Assembly: GCA_018780265.1 (NCBI GenBank)
Contig: JADMJV010000013.1
Span: 204,907-263,802 of the forward strand
Length of the DNA stretch: 58,896 nucleotides
Source: a bacterium
GTDB taxonomy: Bacteria; Vulcanimicrobiota; Xenobia; Xenobiales; JADMJV01
Direction: 5' to 3'
Position numbers and translations under genes: made by a program. Of the stretch, positions 16,937 through 25,444 are shown piece by piece; the stretch's first letter is position 1; every line of letters starts with the position of its first letter. The notes under the pieces are model-generated. The model was not told where the DNA came from. It did not search any database and saw only the letters and a program-made list of their open reading frames with translations.

Positions 16937-18217
16937 ATGGGTAGTGCGTGGATCTGGTTGTTGGGCGGAGGCCTGGTGGGGGCTGCTTTGCGCTCGCAAT
17001 CGGGCGAACCGCGCCCGGCTCCACCGGTCGAGCGCCCCGAAGATCAGGAGCGCTTGCGCCAGTGGGAGCAGCGACTGCAACAGCGCGAGGCCGAGTTGGA
17101 GCAGCGGGCTCAAGAATTGGCAGGAATGAGCCCCGATCAGGCGCTGCAACAATTGCTGGAGGATCAGCGGATCCGCCAGCGCGATCAGATCGAGATGGTG
17201 GGTCGCCGACACTGGGAAGAGCTGGCCTCGCGCCAGATCAGCCAGGCCATGCAGCGGGTGGTGGTGCAGACGGTGGCCGAGCATTCGCTCTCCTCGGTAG
17301 CCCTGCCCGCCGAAGACTATAAGGGCCGTATCATCGGCAAGGAAGGCCGAAATCTTCGCCTTTTTGAGTCTTTGACCGGGGTGGATGTGGTCATCGACGA
17401 CACTCCGGGCAGTGTGAGTCTGTCGTGTTTTGACCCCTGGCGCCGCGAAGTGGCCCGGGTGGCCCTGGAGCGCCTGGTGAAAGATGGGCGTTTTCAGCCC
17501 AACCGCATCGAGGAGGCGGTCAGCCGGGCCCGCGGTGAGATGGAAGGGGCGCTTCTGGACAAGGGCCGCCAGGCCGCTCAGGCAGTGGGTTTGAGCGGCT
17601 TTCGCAAGGAGGTTCTGGAGGGATTGGGTCGATTGGCTTTTCGCACCTCCTATCGCCAGAATGCGCTGGAGCATTCGCAGGAAGTGGCCTGGTTGTGCGC
17701 TCATCTGGCCAGCGAACTGGGCGGCGATGTCAATGTTTGCAAGCGTGCCGGCCTGCTCCACGACATCGGCAAGGGTCTGGTGGGGCAAAGCGGGCCCCAC
17801 GCCTTGTTGGGTGGGGAATTTTGTCGTCGTGGGGGCGAGTCGGATGCTGTCAGTCACGCCGTCGAAGCCCACCACGAGGATGTTCCTCAGCGCTCGTTGG
17901 AGGCCACCCTGGTGCAGGTGGCCGATGCCATCAGTGCGGCCCGGCCGGGTGCGCGGCGGGAGAATACGCAGCAGTATTTGCAGCGCTTGGAGCTACTCGA
18001 ACGGCTGGGTCGAGAGTTGAAAGGGGTGACCGATTGTCATGTCGTTCAAGCCGGTCGTGAGATTCGCGTTTTTGTTCGCCCCGATTTGGCCGATGATGAG
18101 CAATGCGTAATTCTCGCTCAACAACTGGCCACCAGAATCGAATCGGCATCGAGTCATCCTGGTCCGGTTCGGGTCACCATTGTGCGCCACTTTCAAGCCA
18201 GCGCGCAGACGGGCTGA
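16937..18217 (+). CDS. rny: Ribonuclease Y, short form
   Basis: 426 residues from ATG 16937; typical RNase Y has about 520. An N-terminal membrane helix (IWLLGGGLVGAAL) leads into a shortened charged coiled coil (~30-90, ERPEDQERLRQWEQRLQQR). A KH domain has GRIIGKEGRNL at ~130, and the HD domain has LEHSQEVAWL, LLHDIGKG (His275-Asp276) and EAHHEDV. The enzyme starts mRNA decay at the inner membrane. It heads a run of co-directional genes that continues to 22209. The start is supported by loss of membrane helix with any later start. Confidence 0.9.
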   Translation: MGSAWIWLLGGGLVGAALRSQSGEPRPAPPVERPEDQERLRQWEQRLQQREAELEQRAQELAGMSPDQALQQLLEDQRIRQRDQIEMVGRRHWEELASRQISQAMQRVVVQTVAEHSLSSVALPAEDYKGRIIGKEGRNLRLFESLTGVDVVIDDTPGSVSLSCFDPWRREVARVALERLVKDGRFQPNRIEEAVSRARGEMEGALLDKGRQAAQAVGLSGFRKEVLEGLGRLAFRTSYRQNALEHSQEVAWLCAHLASELGGDVNVCKRAGLLHDIGKGLVGQSGPHALLGGEFCRRGGESDAVSHAVEAHHEDVPQRSLEATLVQVADAISAARPGARRENTQQYLQRLELLERLGRELKGVTDCHVVQAGREIRVFVRPDLADDEQCVILAQQLATRIESASSHPGPVRVTIVRHFQASAQTG

Positions 18218-18224
18218 CCGGCTT

Positions 18225-18794
18225 ATGAATCGCACCTTAGACAATACTGTGGCGGATTCGCCCGAGGGCGTAGCCTTTCTCACCGCGCTGCTGGTGCGCT
18301 ATCGCGAAATCGGCTCGGCCCGATTGTATCAGGCGGGCCATCACTTGCGCCTGGATTTTTATCTGTATCGACAGCTACAGGACGACGAGTGGACCCGCTT
18401 CCTGGACCGCTTGACGCTGTCGTGGAAGGTCTACTTTGGTTTGCAGCGCCTCAAGCCAGAGACTCACGAAGCTTTTCGAGGACAGGCCCCCTACAAAGAC
18501 ATGCCCTTTTTAGCCGATGAAGACGGGTGGGTGGAAGTAAGCACTCTGACGGTGGTGCGCGACCTGCCCAGCGTGACTCTGGAAGAGTTTTCGCTGGTAG
18601 TGGCCCTCATTAACGAATTCTTCGACGACGCTCTGGCCCTCAACGAAGAGGCACCCCATGAAGACCCCGATCAGCAAGACGAAGTGATTCACCGTTGCCT
18701 GGAGAGGGTGCGGGCCATTCCTGGGGAAGCCATTCTAACCGGGTTTCGCGACGACATGCGCGTGCTCATCTACTCCAGCCAGGAGGACTACTGA
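18225..18794 (+). CDS. Conserved-looking protein of unknown function
   Basis: 189 residues from ATG 18225, only 7 bases after rny. It is acidic and soluble, without signal peptide or membrane helix. Segments such as LTALLVRYREIGSARLYQAG, FLDRLTLSWKVYFGL and EEFSLVVALINEFFDDAL suggest a mixed alpha/beta fold. I do not recognise the family. Its stop is adjacent to the NuoC-like gene, so the two may work together. The ribosome site is weak. Confidence 0.7.
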   Translation: MNRTLDNTVADSPEGVAFLTALLVRYREIGSARLYQAGHHLRLDFYLYRQLQDDEWTRFLDRLTLSWKVYFGLQRLKPETHEAFRGQAPYKDMPFLADEDGWVEVSTLTVVRDLPSVTLEEFSLVVALINEFFDDALALNEEAPHEDPDQQDEVIHRCLERVRAIPGEAILTGFRDDMRVLIYSSQEDY

Positions 18795-18799
18795 CGCCG

Positions 18800-19072
18800 G
18801 TGGCGGCTACTTTTTTTCAGCGTGTTCGCGATCTGCACGATCAAGGGGCCAGTCTGGCTGGGATTGAGGCTCTGGTTGAGGGCGACCAGATGCAGTTGAC
18901 CTATCACTTTATGTTGGACGGAAAAAGTGAGCGCCTGGTTTTCCCGCGCGAAGAAGGCAACTGTCCCTCGTTGATTCAGATTTATGGAAGCGCCGACTAT
19001 ATGGAACGTTCGCTGTTTCGGCGCTATCGCTTGAAATTTGTTGGCAATCCCAATCTGGAGTTGGGCCTGTGA
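18800..19072 (+). CDS. Orphan NuoC-like (30-kDa subunit-like) small protein
   Basis: About 90 residues. An AGGAGG at 18781-18786 precedes both CTG 18791 and GTG 18800; I take GTG. The C-terminus NCPSLIQIYGSADYMERSLFRRY-type pattern followed by LKFVGNPNLEL recalls the conserved NuoC/Ech hydrogenase 30-kDa subunit segment (ERE-x-D-x-FG-x-x-F-x-GHPDL). Key parts are altered (Asp and Gly of the YDxFG part are replaced by Phe-Arg-Arg-Tyr). No other complex I or hydrogenase gene lies nearby. It could be an assembly-independent offshoot; function unknown. Confidence 0.6.
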   Translation: MAATFFQRVRDLHDQGASLAGIEALVEGDQMQLTYHFMLDGKSERLVFPREEGNCPSLIQIYGSADYMERSLFRRYRLKFVGNPNLELGL

Positions 19073-20019
19073 TGACCCGAGCCTGGCTGATTGTTTTGCT
19101 GATGCTGGCCTGTTTTGCTCCGCTCTGGGGGCAGCCGGTGGGCGCCCGCAATAAGTATAAGATTGCCCGCGGCTACTTTCAGCGGGGCGAATACGCCAAA
19201 GCGGTGGAGTATTTCGAGTCGACCATCCAGGAAGACGCCGGCTATCTGGACGCCCACTATATGCTGGGCCTGACCTATTTCGGCATGGAGAATTATCCCA
19301 AGGCCGAAGAGAAACTGACCTACGTGATCGCCCTCGACCCTCAGTTTGTGCAGGCCTACCAGTATTTGGGTCAGGTTTATGTAGCTCAGAAGAAGTTTGA
19401 TGCGGCCAAGAAGCACTTTCACAAAATGTCTACCGTCCCCGGGGGCGGACCGGCGGCCCAGTATTGTCTGGGAGTGGTGGCCTATCAAGAGAAGAATTTG
19501 GGGGGCGCCGAGAAGTTTTGGGTGGAAGCGGCTCGCCTGGAGCCCAAAGACGCTCGCAGTCGCAACAATCTGGGAGTGCTGCGCAGCTGCGAAGGGAAGC
19601 ACGGGGAAGCGCTGGTGCAGTTTCAACTGGCCGCCAAACTGGCCCCCGAAAATCCCGCCTACCTGCTCAACGAAGCCGGCGAACTGGTGGCCCTCAATCG
19701 CCTCGATCAGGCCCGAGCCAAGTTGGTCCGGGTTGGCAAACTGGCCGATACCCGCCACGATGTGGGCTTTATGGCCGAAGCCCTGACCGCCAGGCTCGAT
19801 GGCAAATGGGAAGCGGTGGTCAATCACTGCCAATCTTGCCTGAAGCGCAACGCCGACTTCACCCAGGCCTGGCTGCTCAAAGCTCAGGCCCTGGAGCAGT
19901 TGAAAAAGCCCGAAGAGGCCTTGCAGGCCTACACCAAGGCCTTGGAGTCGGATCCCAATCTGAAGGAAGCCGAGCTGAGTATGGCCCGCTTAAAGCCAGC
20001 CACGCCTGCCAAACCGTGA
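19072..20019 (+). CDS. Secreted TPR-repeat protein
   Basis: 315 residues from ATG 19072, sharing TGATG with the previous stop (a GTG directly before is also possible). A signal peptide (MTRAWLIVLLMLACFAPLWG) is followed by at least seven TPR units, for example ARGYFQRGEYAKAVEYFEST, AHYMLGLTYFGMENYPKAEE, AYQYLGQVYVAQKKFDAAKK and the last LKAQALEQLKKPEEALQAYT. It should be a periplasmic or membrane-associated scaffold. Its stop overlaps the MazG-like gene start by four bases. Confidence 0.85.
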   Translation: MTRAWLIVLLMLACFAPLWGQPVGARNKYKIARGYFQRGEYAKAVEYFESTIQEDAGYLDAHYMLGLTYFGMENYPKAEEKLTYVIALDPQFVQAYQYLGQVYVAQKKFDAAKKHFHKMSTVPGGGPAAQYCLGVVAYQEKNLGGAEKFWVEAARLEPKDARSRNNLGVLRSCEGKHGEALVQFQLAAKLAPENPAYLLNEAGELVALNRLDQARAKLVRVGKLADTRHDVGFMAEALTARLDGKWEAVVNHCQSCLKRNADFTQAWLLKAQALEQLKKPEEALQAYTKALESDPNLKEAELSMARLKPATPAKP

Positions 20020-20363
20020 AGGATCTGGCTGGCTTGACCGAGGCGGTGCGGGCTTTTCGCGATGAGCGCGACTGGCGCCAGTTTCACCATCCCAAGGATC
20101 TGGCCATGGCTCTTTCCATCGAGGCCGCTGAGGTGTTGGAGCTGTTTCGTTTTAAGTCACCCGAGCAGATTTCCGGCGAAATGGACGGATTGCGGCCGCG
20201 CCTGGCCGAGGAACTGTCGGACGTGCTCTGCTTTGTGCTGTTGATGGCCGACGACTGTGGCATCGACTTGAGCCAGGCATTGCCGGCCAAGCTGGCCCAG
20301 AACGCCTTGAAGTACCCGGTAGAACTGGCCCGCGGCAAGAATCTCAAATACGATCAACTGTAG
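20016..20363 (+). CDS. MazG-like nucleotide pyrophosphohydrolase (RS21-C6/dCTPase type)
   Basis: 115 residues from GTG 20016 (GTGA overlap with the TPR gene). The all-alpha NTP-PPase motif is visible: WRQFHHPKDLAMALSIEAAEVLELF followed by LAEELSDVLCFVLLMAD, giving the EExxE and ExxD metal-binding pattern. NALKYPVELARGKN is the standard ending. It probably clears non-canonical or excess dNTPs in the cytoplasm. A longer frame upstream is antisense to nothing but overlaps the TPR gene and is not used. Confidence 0.87.
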   Translation: MKDLAGLTEAVRAFRDERDWRQFHHPKDLAMALSIEAAEVLELFRFKSPEQISGEMDGLRPRLAEELSDVLCFVLLMADDCGIDLSQALPAKLAQNALKYPVELARGKNLKYDQL

Positions 20364-20394
20364 GATCTAAAGGCCGCCTCGGGAAGAGGCCCGC

Positions 20395-22209
20395 ATGCGC
20401 AAGTGGACTGCTATCTGTGGGTTGGCCTGGTGTGCCCTGGCCATGTGCGGCCCTTTGAGTCATGCTCAGGTGGAACCTGAGCCGTCGCCCACCAATGCGG
20501 CCCAGTCGCTGGAGCGCCGTGTCGGCGTGGAAGGAGTGGGGCGGGTGGCCCTGGGGGACCCCACTCTGGCCGACAAGAATGCCTATCAGTCGGCTGTGCT
20601 CGATGCTTATCAGCAACTGTTCTGGCAGGGCGCCGAGCAGTTGGGCCTGCTGCCTGAGGCAGTGCCCCTGGATTCGCGCAGTTTTCGCCTGGACGATCAA
20701 CACCCCAATGCGGTGCTGCTGGATTGGATGCTGCGGGCCGAAGTGGTTTCTCGACAGGAGGTGGCGGGTCGGCTGCGAGTTTCATTGCAAAGCCCCCCGG
20801 TGGGCGAACTGGCCAAAGAATCCGCTCATTTCCTGCGTTCGGTTCCCTTCGATGTGGATGGCGACAAGGAGCAGGAGACCGTGGCCGTAACCTACGATGG
20901 CCGTATCCAGGTGCTCAAAGGCGGCAAGCTGCTGGCCACCTCTGCCTGTCTTAACGTCTTTGCCTGTAGCACCATGCGCCAGACGGGGTCGGAACCGTGG
21001 GACCAGGTGCAGTTGACCCGCCTGGTCAATGTGGGCGGCCTGGAGCGAGTCGGTAAGGACAAACTGCGCGTGGTGGCCGACCTTACTTTGGGAGAGTCGG
21101 TCGACGAACACTGGGTGGGCAAGGCCAGCGAACAGCGCGAAGTTTTGCTGCGTTGGGACGACCCCAAGTCGGAGCCGCAGATCGAGGTCACCGAGCCACG
21201 CGACTTCTTCTATACCTTGAAAGACAAGGTGGCCTGGAAGGGATTGTTGCTGACTCCGGCCGGGCTGCTCAGCGCCAAGCTGAGAGTGAACGGTCGCGCC
21301 TTCTGGCAGACGCCCGACCAGATGAATACCCAACGCCTGCGCATGGACATTTTGTTGCCGCTGCTGCCCGGGGTCAACCGGGCCCAGGTGCAACTCAACG
21401 ATCTGACCCGGCGAACCATCACTCGAGAGGTGCTGCTTTTTCGCGAGGCCAGTTGCCCCAACGTCAAGCCGGCTCGGCGGCGGGCCCTGCTGATCGGGGT
21501 TGGCGACTACCAGGCCAGTCAGTTTCCCCCGCTTCCTCATATCAAGGACGACCTGGCGCGTCTACAGCAGTTTTTACAACGACCCGATGGGGGAGCCTTC
21601 GCCCCCGATCAGGTCACCGTATTGCAGAGTAAGGACGCCTCGCGCGCCAAGATTTTGGAGAGTTTGCGCCAGTTAGGCAAGGTCGAGGGCGAGGAGCGGG
21701 TGCTTCTCTTTGTCTACTTTGGCGGTCTCAGCGCACCCTCGCAGGGGTCGGGCGGCAAGGGCCTGTTGCCGCAGGACGCCAAAGGATTTGACGAGGGGGC
21801 CATCAGTCCCCGGGATCTGGCCGAGGCCCTGGGCGAACTCAAGCAGCAAGATGTGGTGTTGCTGGTCGACACCAGCCAGAGTCGGCTGCAAAATTCGGCC
21901 AGCGACCAGCTCTGGCTGGACTCCCAAGAATTTGCCGAAACGCTCTCGCGCCAGGGTTGGGCTGTGCTGTCCAGCGTAGACGGACTGCCCGAACAGCGCG
22001 ATACCAGCGCCGGCAGCCGCCTGCTCAGCGCCTGGCTGGAGGGGTGCGCCGGGGCCGGAGACCTCAATCGGGATGGCTACGTCGAGTGGGAAGAGGGCTA
22101 TCGTTACCTTTTTCAGGCCCTGCGCGTCAGTTCGCCAGCCACGTCCAGCCCGCTGCGCCGCGGCGAACTGTTGGGCCGCGTGCCCCTGAGTGTGTGCAAA
22201 AAGAACTAG
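20395..22209 (+). CDS. Secreted caspase-fold protein lacking the catalytic dyad (pseudo-orthocaspase)
   Basis: 604 residues with a signal peptide (AWCALAMCGPLSHA). Residues ~40-140 resemble FlgT/LPP20-type N-terminal domains (GVGRVALGD, AYQSAVLDAYQQLF). Residues ~362-545 follow the caspase/metacaspase p20 pattern: RRALLIGVGDYQ, PHIKDDLARLQQFL, VLLFVYFGGLS, GLLPQDA and VVLLVDTSQSR. The usual catalytic His (SGHG) is replaced by Leu445 and the catalytic Cys (DAC) by Ser494, so no peptidase activity is expected. An EF-hand-like DLNRDGYVEWEE sits at ~556-567. It may be a binding or scaffolding protein. It closes the rny-led gene run. Confidence 0.75.
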   Translation: MRKWTAICGLAWCALAMCGPLSHAQVEPEPSPTNAAQSLERRVGVEGVGRVALGDPTLADKNAYQSAVLDAYQQLFWQGAEQLGLLPEAVPLDSRSFRLDDQHPNAVLLDWMLRAEVVSRQEVAGRLRVSLQSPPVGELAKESAHFLRSVPFDVDGDKEQETVAVTYDGRIQVLKGGKLLATSACLNVFACSTMRQTGSEPWDQVQLTRLVNVGGLERVGKDKLRVVADLTLGESVDEHWVGKASEQREVLLRWDDPKSEPQIEVTEPRDFFYTLKDKVAWKGLLLTPAGLLSAKLRVNGRAFWQTPDQMNTQRLRMDILLPLLPGVNRAQVQLNDLTRRTITREVLLFREASCPNVKPARRRALLIGVGDYQASQFPPLPHIKDDLARLQQFLQRPDGGAFAPDQVTVLQSKDASRAKILESLRQLGKVEGEERVLLFVYFGGLSAPSQGSGGKGLLPQDAKGFDEGAISPRDLAEALGELKQQDVVLLVDTSQSRLQNSASDQLWLDSQEFAETLSRQGWAVLSSVDGLPEQRDTSAGSRLLSAWLEGCAGAGDLNRDGYVEWEEGYRYLFQALRVSSPATSSPLRRGELLGRVPLSVCKKN

Positions 22210-22625
22210 ACATTCCCCTTCGGAGTGAATTCCTTGAGTCGGAGGCCAGGAATGCGTTTGAAATGTCGGGTATTGGCCGTCACCAGGGTCAGATTATTTC
22301 GCAACGAGGTCGCGGCAATCTGGGTGTCCACGTCTCCGATCGGCTGACCCTGTCGCCGAAGTGCACAGCGAAGCTGTCCATAAATATGGGCGCAACCCAT
22401 ATCAAAATCGAGAATGGTCAGGCGTGGCAGAAGGTCGCTCTCCAGCCGTTTGAGCCATTTCTCTGGAGAGTCAGAGCCGTAGGCCCCTGCATACAATTCG
22501 GCCGCCACGACGATACTGGTAAATTGTTCAGAGCGCGGCACGTTGATGAGCCAGTTAATAAACTCTGCGTTGGGCTGGCGTCGTACCGTTTCGGAGATTG
22601 CGTTGGTATCAAAAAAATAGGCCAT
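22206..22625 (-). CDS. PIN-domain ribonuclease toxin, VapC-like
   Basis: 139 residues from ATG 22625. Starts FFDTNAISE with the first catalytic Asp, has ELYAG with the conserved Glu, and DVDTQIAATSLRNNLTLVT with the remaining acidic residues; TANTRHFKRIPGL is the standard ending. PIN toxins cleave RNA, often tRNA. It is convergent with the pseudo-caspase gene (4-base overlap of tails) and follows its antitoxin by four bases, the usual antitoxin-first order. Confidence 0.9.
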   Translation of the reverse strand: MAYFFDTNAISETVRRQPNAEFINWLINVPRSEQFTSIVVAAELYAGAYGSDSPEKWLKRLESDLLPRLTILDFDMGCAHIYGQLRCALRRQGQPIGDVDTQIAATSLRNNLTLVTANTRHFKRIPGLRLKEFTPKGNV

Positions 22626-22629
22626 TCGG

Positions 22630-22920
22630 TCAGTCCAGCTGAGGAAGGGTGCCTGAAGAACTGCGTTCAATTTGGTCCAACGGTTGGGTGAACTCGTTGG
22701 CATCATCCCATCTATGCAACAGACCCCCCAGGCCGTCCTGACTTGACTGATTGCGCAGGCGGTCGAGATTTTCCAATTCTGAGAAGTGGACCAAAGCCGC
22801 AACCGGCTTGCCATAGCGAGTGATTACCACCACTCCGCCTTCTTCAGCCGCCCGCAGTGAATCCGCAAAATGACTCTTGGCTTGAGCTGCGGTGAAGGTC
22901 TTGCGACTCAATTTGGACAT
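22630..22920 (-). CDS. Phd/YefM-family antitoxin
   Basis: About 96 residues from ATG 22920 (an ATG nine bases upstream and a TTG at 22956 are alternatives). The Phd/YefM signature is visible: FTAAQAKSHFADSLRAAEE then VVVITRYGKPVAALVHFSELE. It should bind the toxin via its variable C-terminal tail and repress its own promoter. The pair with the VapC-like gene is a type II toxin-antitoxin module. Confidence 0.87.
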   Translation of the reverse strand: MSKLSRKTFTAAQAKSHFADSLRAAEEGGVVVITRYGKPVAALVHFSELENLDRLRNQSSQDGLGGLLHRWDDANEFTQPLDQIERSSSGTLPQLD

Positions 22921-22971
22921 GTTGTACATCTTAGCCAACTCTGTCCCGAGCGTCAAGGTGGCACGACTGGG

Positions 22972-23901
22972 CTAGGGTAATTGGCGGGCGGCTTTGGCGC
23001 GGGGCTTCTTGAGGTGTCGTTTTTTGACTTTGGGCAGATCGGGATAGTATTCCTCAAGCACGCAGTAGACCAGTTCGGCTCCCATCATAAACACCATGCC
23101 GCCAAAGTAGAGCCAGATGAGCAGGCCGGCCACACTGCCGACGGAGGCATAGACGGGATTGAGTTCGAGCAGTCGCAAGGCCCAGTGGATGTAAATGTAG
23201 CTGGAGATACGCCAGGCGATGGAGGCGAAAATGGCCCCCGGCACGGCCGCCATGACGGGAACCTGGCGCGAGGGCAGCAGCACGTAGAGCAGCAAAAAGA
23301 TGACGGCGCTGGTAAATGGCTGCAACAGCCAGGTGTGAAACCAGGCCCACACGATGGCCTGATCCAGGGTAAACCCGGCAAACTGGGGGTGAGGCAGATG
23401 GGAGAGCACGGCCTGCACCCAGCTGAGCAGAGCCGTCAGCAGTCCAACGCCCAGGGTTAGCAAGGCGCACAGCAAGATCATGGCGATGGAAAGCAGATTG
23501 CCCCGGATATAGGAGCGCCGCACAGGTATTTCCCAGGCCCGGTGCACACCCAGTTCGAGGGCCCGAAAGAGATGGCGTCCCGACCAGAGCAGGGCCAGCA
23601 GGCCAAACAGGCCCACCCTTCCCGAATGTCCCTGGATGTTGAGCAAGCTTGCCTGGACGTATTTCAGAGCATTGGGCGGCAGGTAGATGGAAGCCATCTG
23701 CCAGCTGTAGTCTTGAGCCGATCCGTGGACGGGAGCCACGTAGCTGAGAATGAGGATGCCCACCAGCAACATGGGAAAGAGCGACAAGAGCGCATAAAAG
23801 GCGATGCCTGCCGCCAGGAAGCCACCGTCGTCTTTGGCGAATTCCTGATAGACTTTGGGCAAAATGCTGATAAAGCGCTTGATCTTGGCCCAGCTTCCCA
23901 C
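22972..23901 (-). CDS. YihY/virulence factor BrkB family membrane protein
   Basis: About 309 residues from GTG 23901; the frame is open further up but would run into the divergent dacB start. Family features: DDGGFLAAGIAFYALLSLFPMLL, then about six transmembrane helices with RAWEIPVRRSYI, PSRQVPVMAAVPGAIFAS and LIWLYFGGMVFMMGAEL. The C-terminus is a basic tail. The family is named after a disproved RNase BN assignment and its function is unclear; a transport or envelope role is suggested. The start codon is uncertain. Confidence 0.83.
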   Translation of the reverse strand: MGSWAKIKRFISILPKVYQEFAKDDGGFLAAGIAFYALLSLFPMLLVGILILSYVAPVHGSAQDYSWQMASIYLPPNALKYVQASLLNIQGHSGRVGLFGLLALLWSGRHLFRALELGVHRAWEIPVRRSYIRGNLLSIAMILLCALLTLGVGLLTALLSWVQAVLSHLPHPQFAGFTLDQAIVWAWFHTWLLQPFTSAVIFLLLYVLLPSRQVPVMAAVPGAIFASIAWRISSYIYIHWALRLLELNPVYASVGSVAGLLIWLYFGGMVFMMGAELVYCVLEEYYPDLPKVKKRHLKKPRAKAARQLP

Positions 23902-23977
23902 CCTGAAGCTTTCTAGTGTGCTCGGCGAATTCCGTTTGGCGAAGGGAAATCCAGAATTTGAAGAATAATCAACGGCT

Positions 23978-25408
23978 ATGCGCTCGCTTTTAACCACATC
24001 TGCCCTTTGTCTTTGGTTGGCCGCCGGAGTTGCCGCCACCCCTCCCCCTAAACCGGCTAACGCCAATGAGCTGAAACAGAGAATCTACCAGATGATCCGC
24101 AACTCGCCGGCCTCTCAACGCGGTCAGGTTGGCGTCTACGTTCAGGTTCTCAAGACCGGTCGGGTGGTTTACAGCGAAAATGCCATCAAGCCCATGATCC
24201 CCGCTTCCAATCTGAAAGTGGTGACGACGGCCACGGCCCTCGATCTGCTGGGGCCCGAATATCGCTACGTGACTGAATTGCGGGGCGGCGCCCCCGATGC
24301 CAAAGGCGTTCTGCACGGCGACCTGTATTTAAAAGGTTCCGGCGACCCCACCATGTGTTTGCCCTACGTCAGTCCCACGGCGCCCTGGAAGTTTTTTGTC
24401 AAGCAGTTGAAAGAGAAGGGCATTCGCAGCATCGAGGGTGACCTGGTGGGTGATGACAGCGCCTTTGACCGCCAGTACATCGGCCAGGGCTGGTTTGACC
24501 GCTATCTGCTCGACTCCTACGCGGCTCCCATCTCGGCCCTATCCCTGAACAGCAACGTGGTCGAGTTGACGATCACCAGCCAGGGGGTCAGCCTGGACCC
24601 GTCCAGCAGCGGCTTTCAGCTGCAAAAACAGTATAGCGATGGGGGCTACGAGGAGTGCTGGATCACCCGCGAGCGCAATTCTGAGGTCACCGTGGTCAAG
24701 GGGACGGTGCCGTCGGGCAGCGTGATCAAGCGAACCGTGACGGTGCCCAATCCAGGAATTTATACCCTGGGTTCGCTGGCGGGGACCCTCAAGAATAACG
24801 GTATCACGGTGCGCGGCAAGTCGAGGCTGATTTCCCTGGGCGGCGAAGTAGGGCGTTGCCGGTCCACTCCCCTGATCGCTCAGTACAAGTCGCCCCGCCT
24901 GAAAGATATCGCCGCCCAGGTTAACAAGGAGAGCGACAACGTCTTTGCCGGCCACATTTTCAAAACGCTGGGCGCTCACAGCCGGGGCCAGGGGACGGCA
25001 GCCAATTCGGAGGCCGCTGTGCGCGACTTCATGCGCGAGCACGGGGTCAGTCCCGACGGTCTGGTCATGGTGGACGGCAGCGGTCTGTCTACCGACAATC
25101 GAATCAGTCCCCGTCAACTGGTGGGCGTGGTCGAGATTATGTGGCGGCACGGATATGGTCAGGCCTTTGTGGACAGTTTGCCCACCGGCGGCGAAGGAAC
25201 GCTGACTTCGCGGTTGGGGGGCATGGTGGTGCGCGCCAAAACCGGCACTCTGGAGGAGCATTCGGCCTTGACCGGCTACCTGGTCAGCGCCTATGGTCAG
25301 ACTCTGGGGTTTTCGATTCTGGTCAACAATGTGGACCAGACCTGGCTGGGTGTAGAGTTGGAAGACAAAATTTTGCACACTCTGGCTGCCTGGGACCAGG
25401 CTTTTTAG
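23978..25408 (+). CDS. dacB: D-alanyl-D-alanine carboxypeptidase/endopeptidase (PBP4, S13 family)
   Basis: 476 residues with a signal peptide (MRSLLTTSALCLWLAAGVAA). Catalytic motifs of the S13 family are present: SxxK as Ser77-Asn-Leu-Lys80 in PASNLKV, SxN as SDN in KESDNVFAGH (~318), and KTG in RAKTGTLE (~420). Also GSGDPTMC and VDGSGLSTDNRISP. It trims or cleaves peptidoglycan cross-links in the periplasm. It is divergently arranged with yihY and is followed by the ABC permease with a 36-base gap. Confidence 0.93.
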   Translation: MRSLLTTSALCLWLAAGVAATPPPKPANANELKQRIYQMIRNSPASQRGQVGVYVQVLKTGRVVYSENAIKPMIPASNLKVVTTATALDLLGPEYRYVTELRGGAPDAKGVLHGDLYLKGSGDPTMCLPYVSPTAPWKFFVKQLKEKGIRSIEGDLVGDDSAFDRQYIGQGWFDRYLLDSYAAPISALSLNSNVVELTITSQGVSLDPSSSGFQLQKQYSDGGYEECWITRERNSEVTVVKGTVPSGSVIKRTVTVPNPGIYTLGSLAGTLKNNGITVRGKSRLISLGGEVGRCRSTPLIAQYKSPRLKDIAAQVNKESDNVFAGHIFKTLGAHSRGQGTAANSEAAVRDFMREHGVSPDGLVMVDGSGLSTDNRISPRQLVGVVEIMWRHGYGQAFVDSLPTGGEGTLTSRLGGMVVRAKTGTLEEHSALTGYLVSAYGQTLGFSILVNNVDQTWLGVELEDKILHTLAAWDQAF

Positions 25409-25444
25409 CAGAATAGATTGCCCAGGACTACGACCGGGGGTTTT

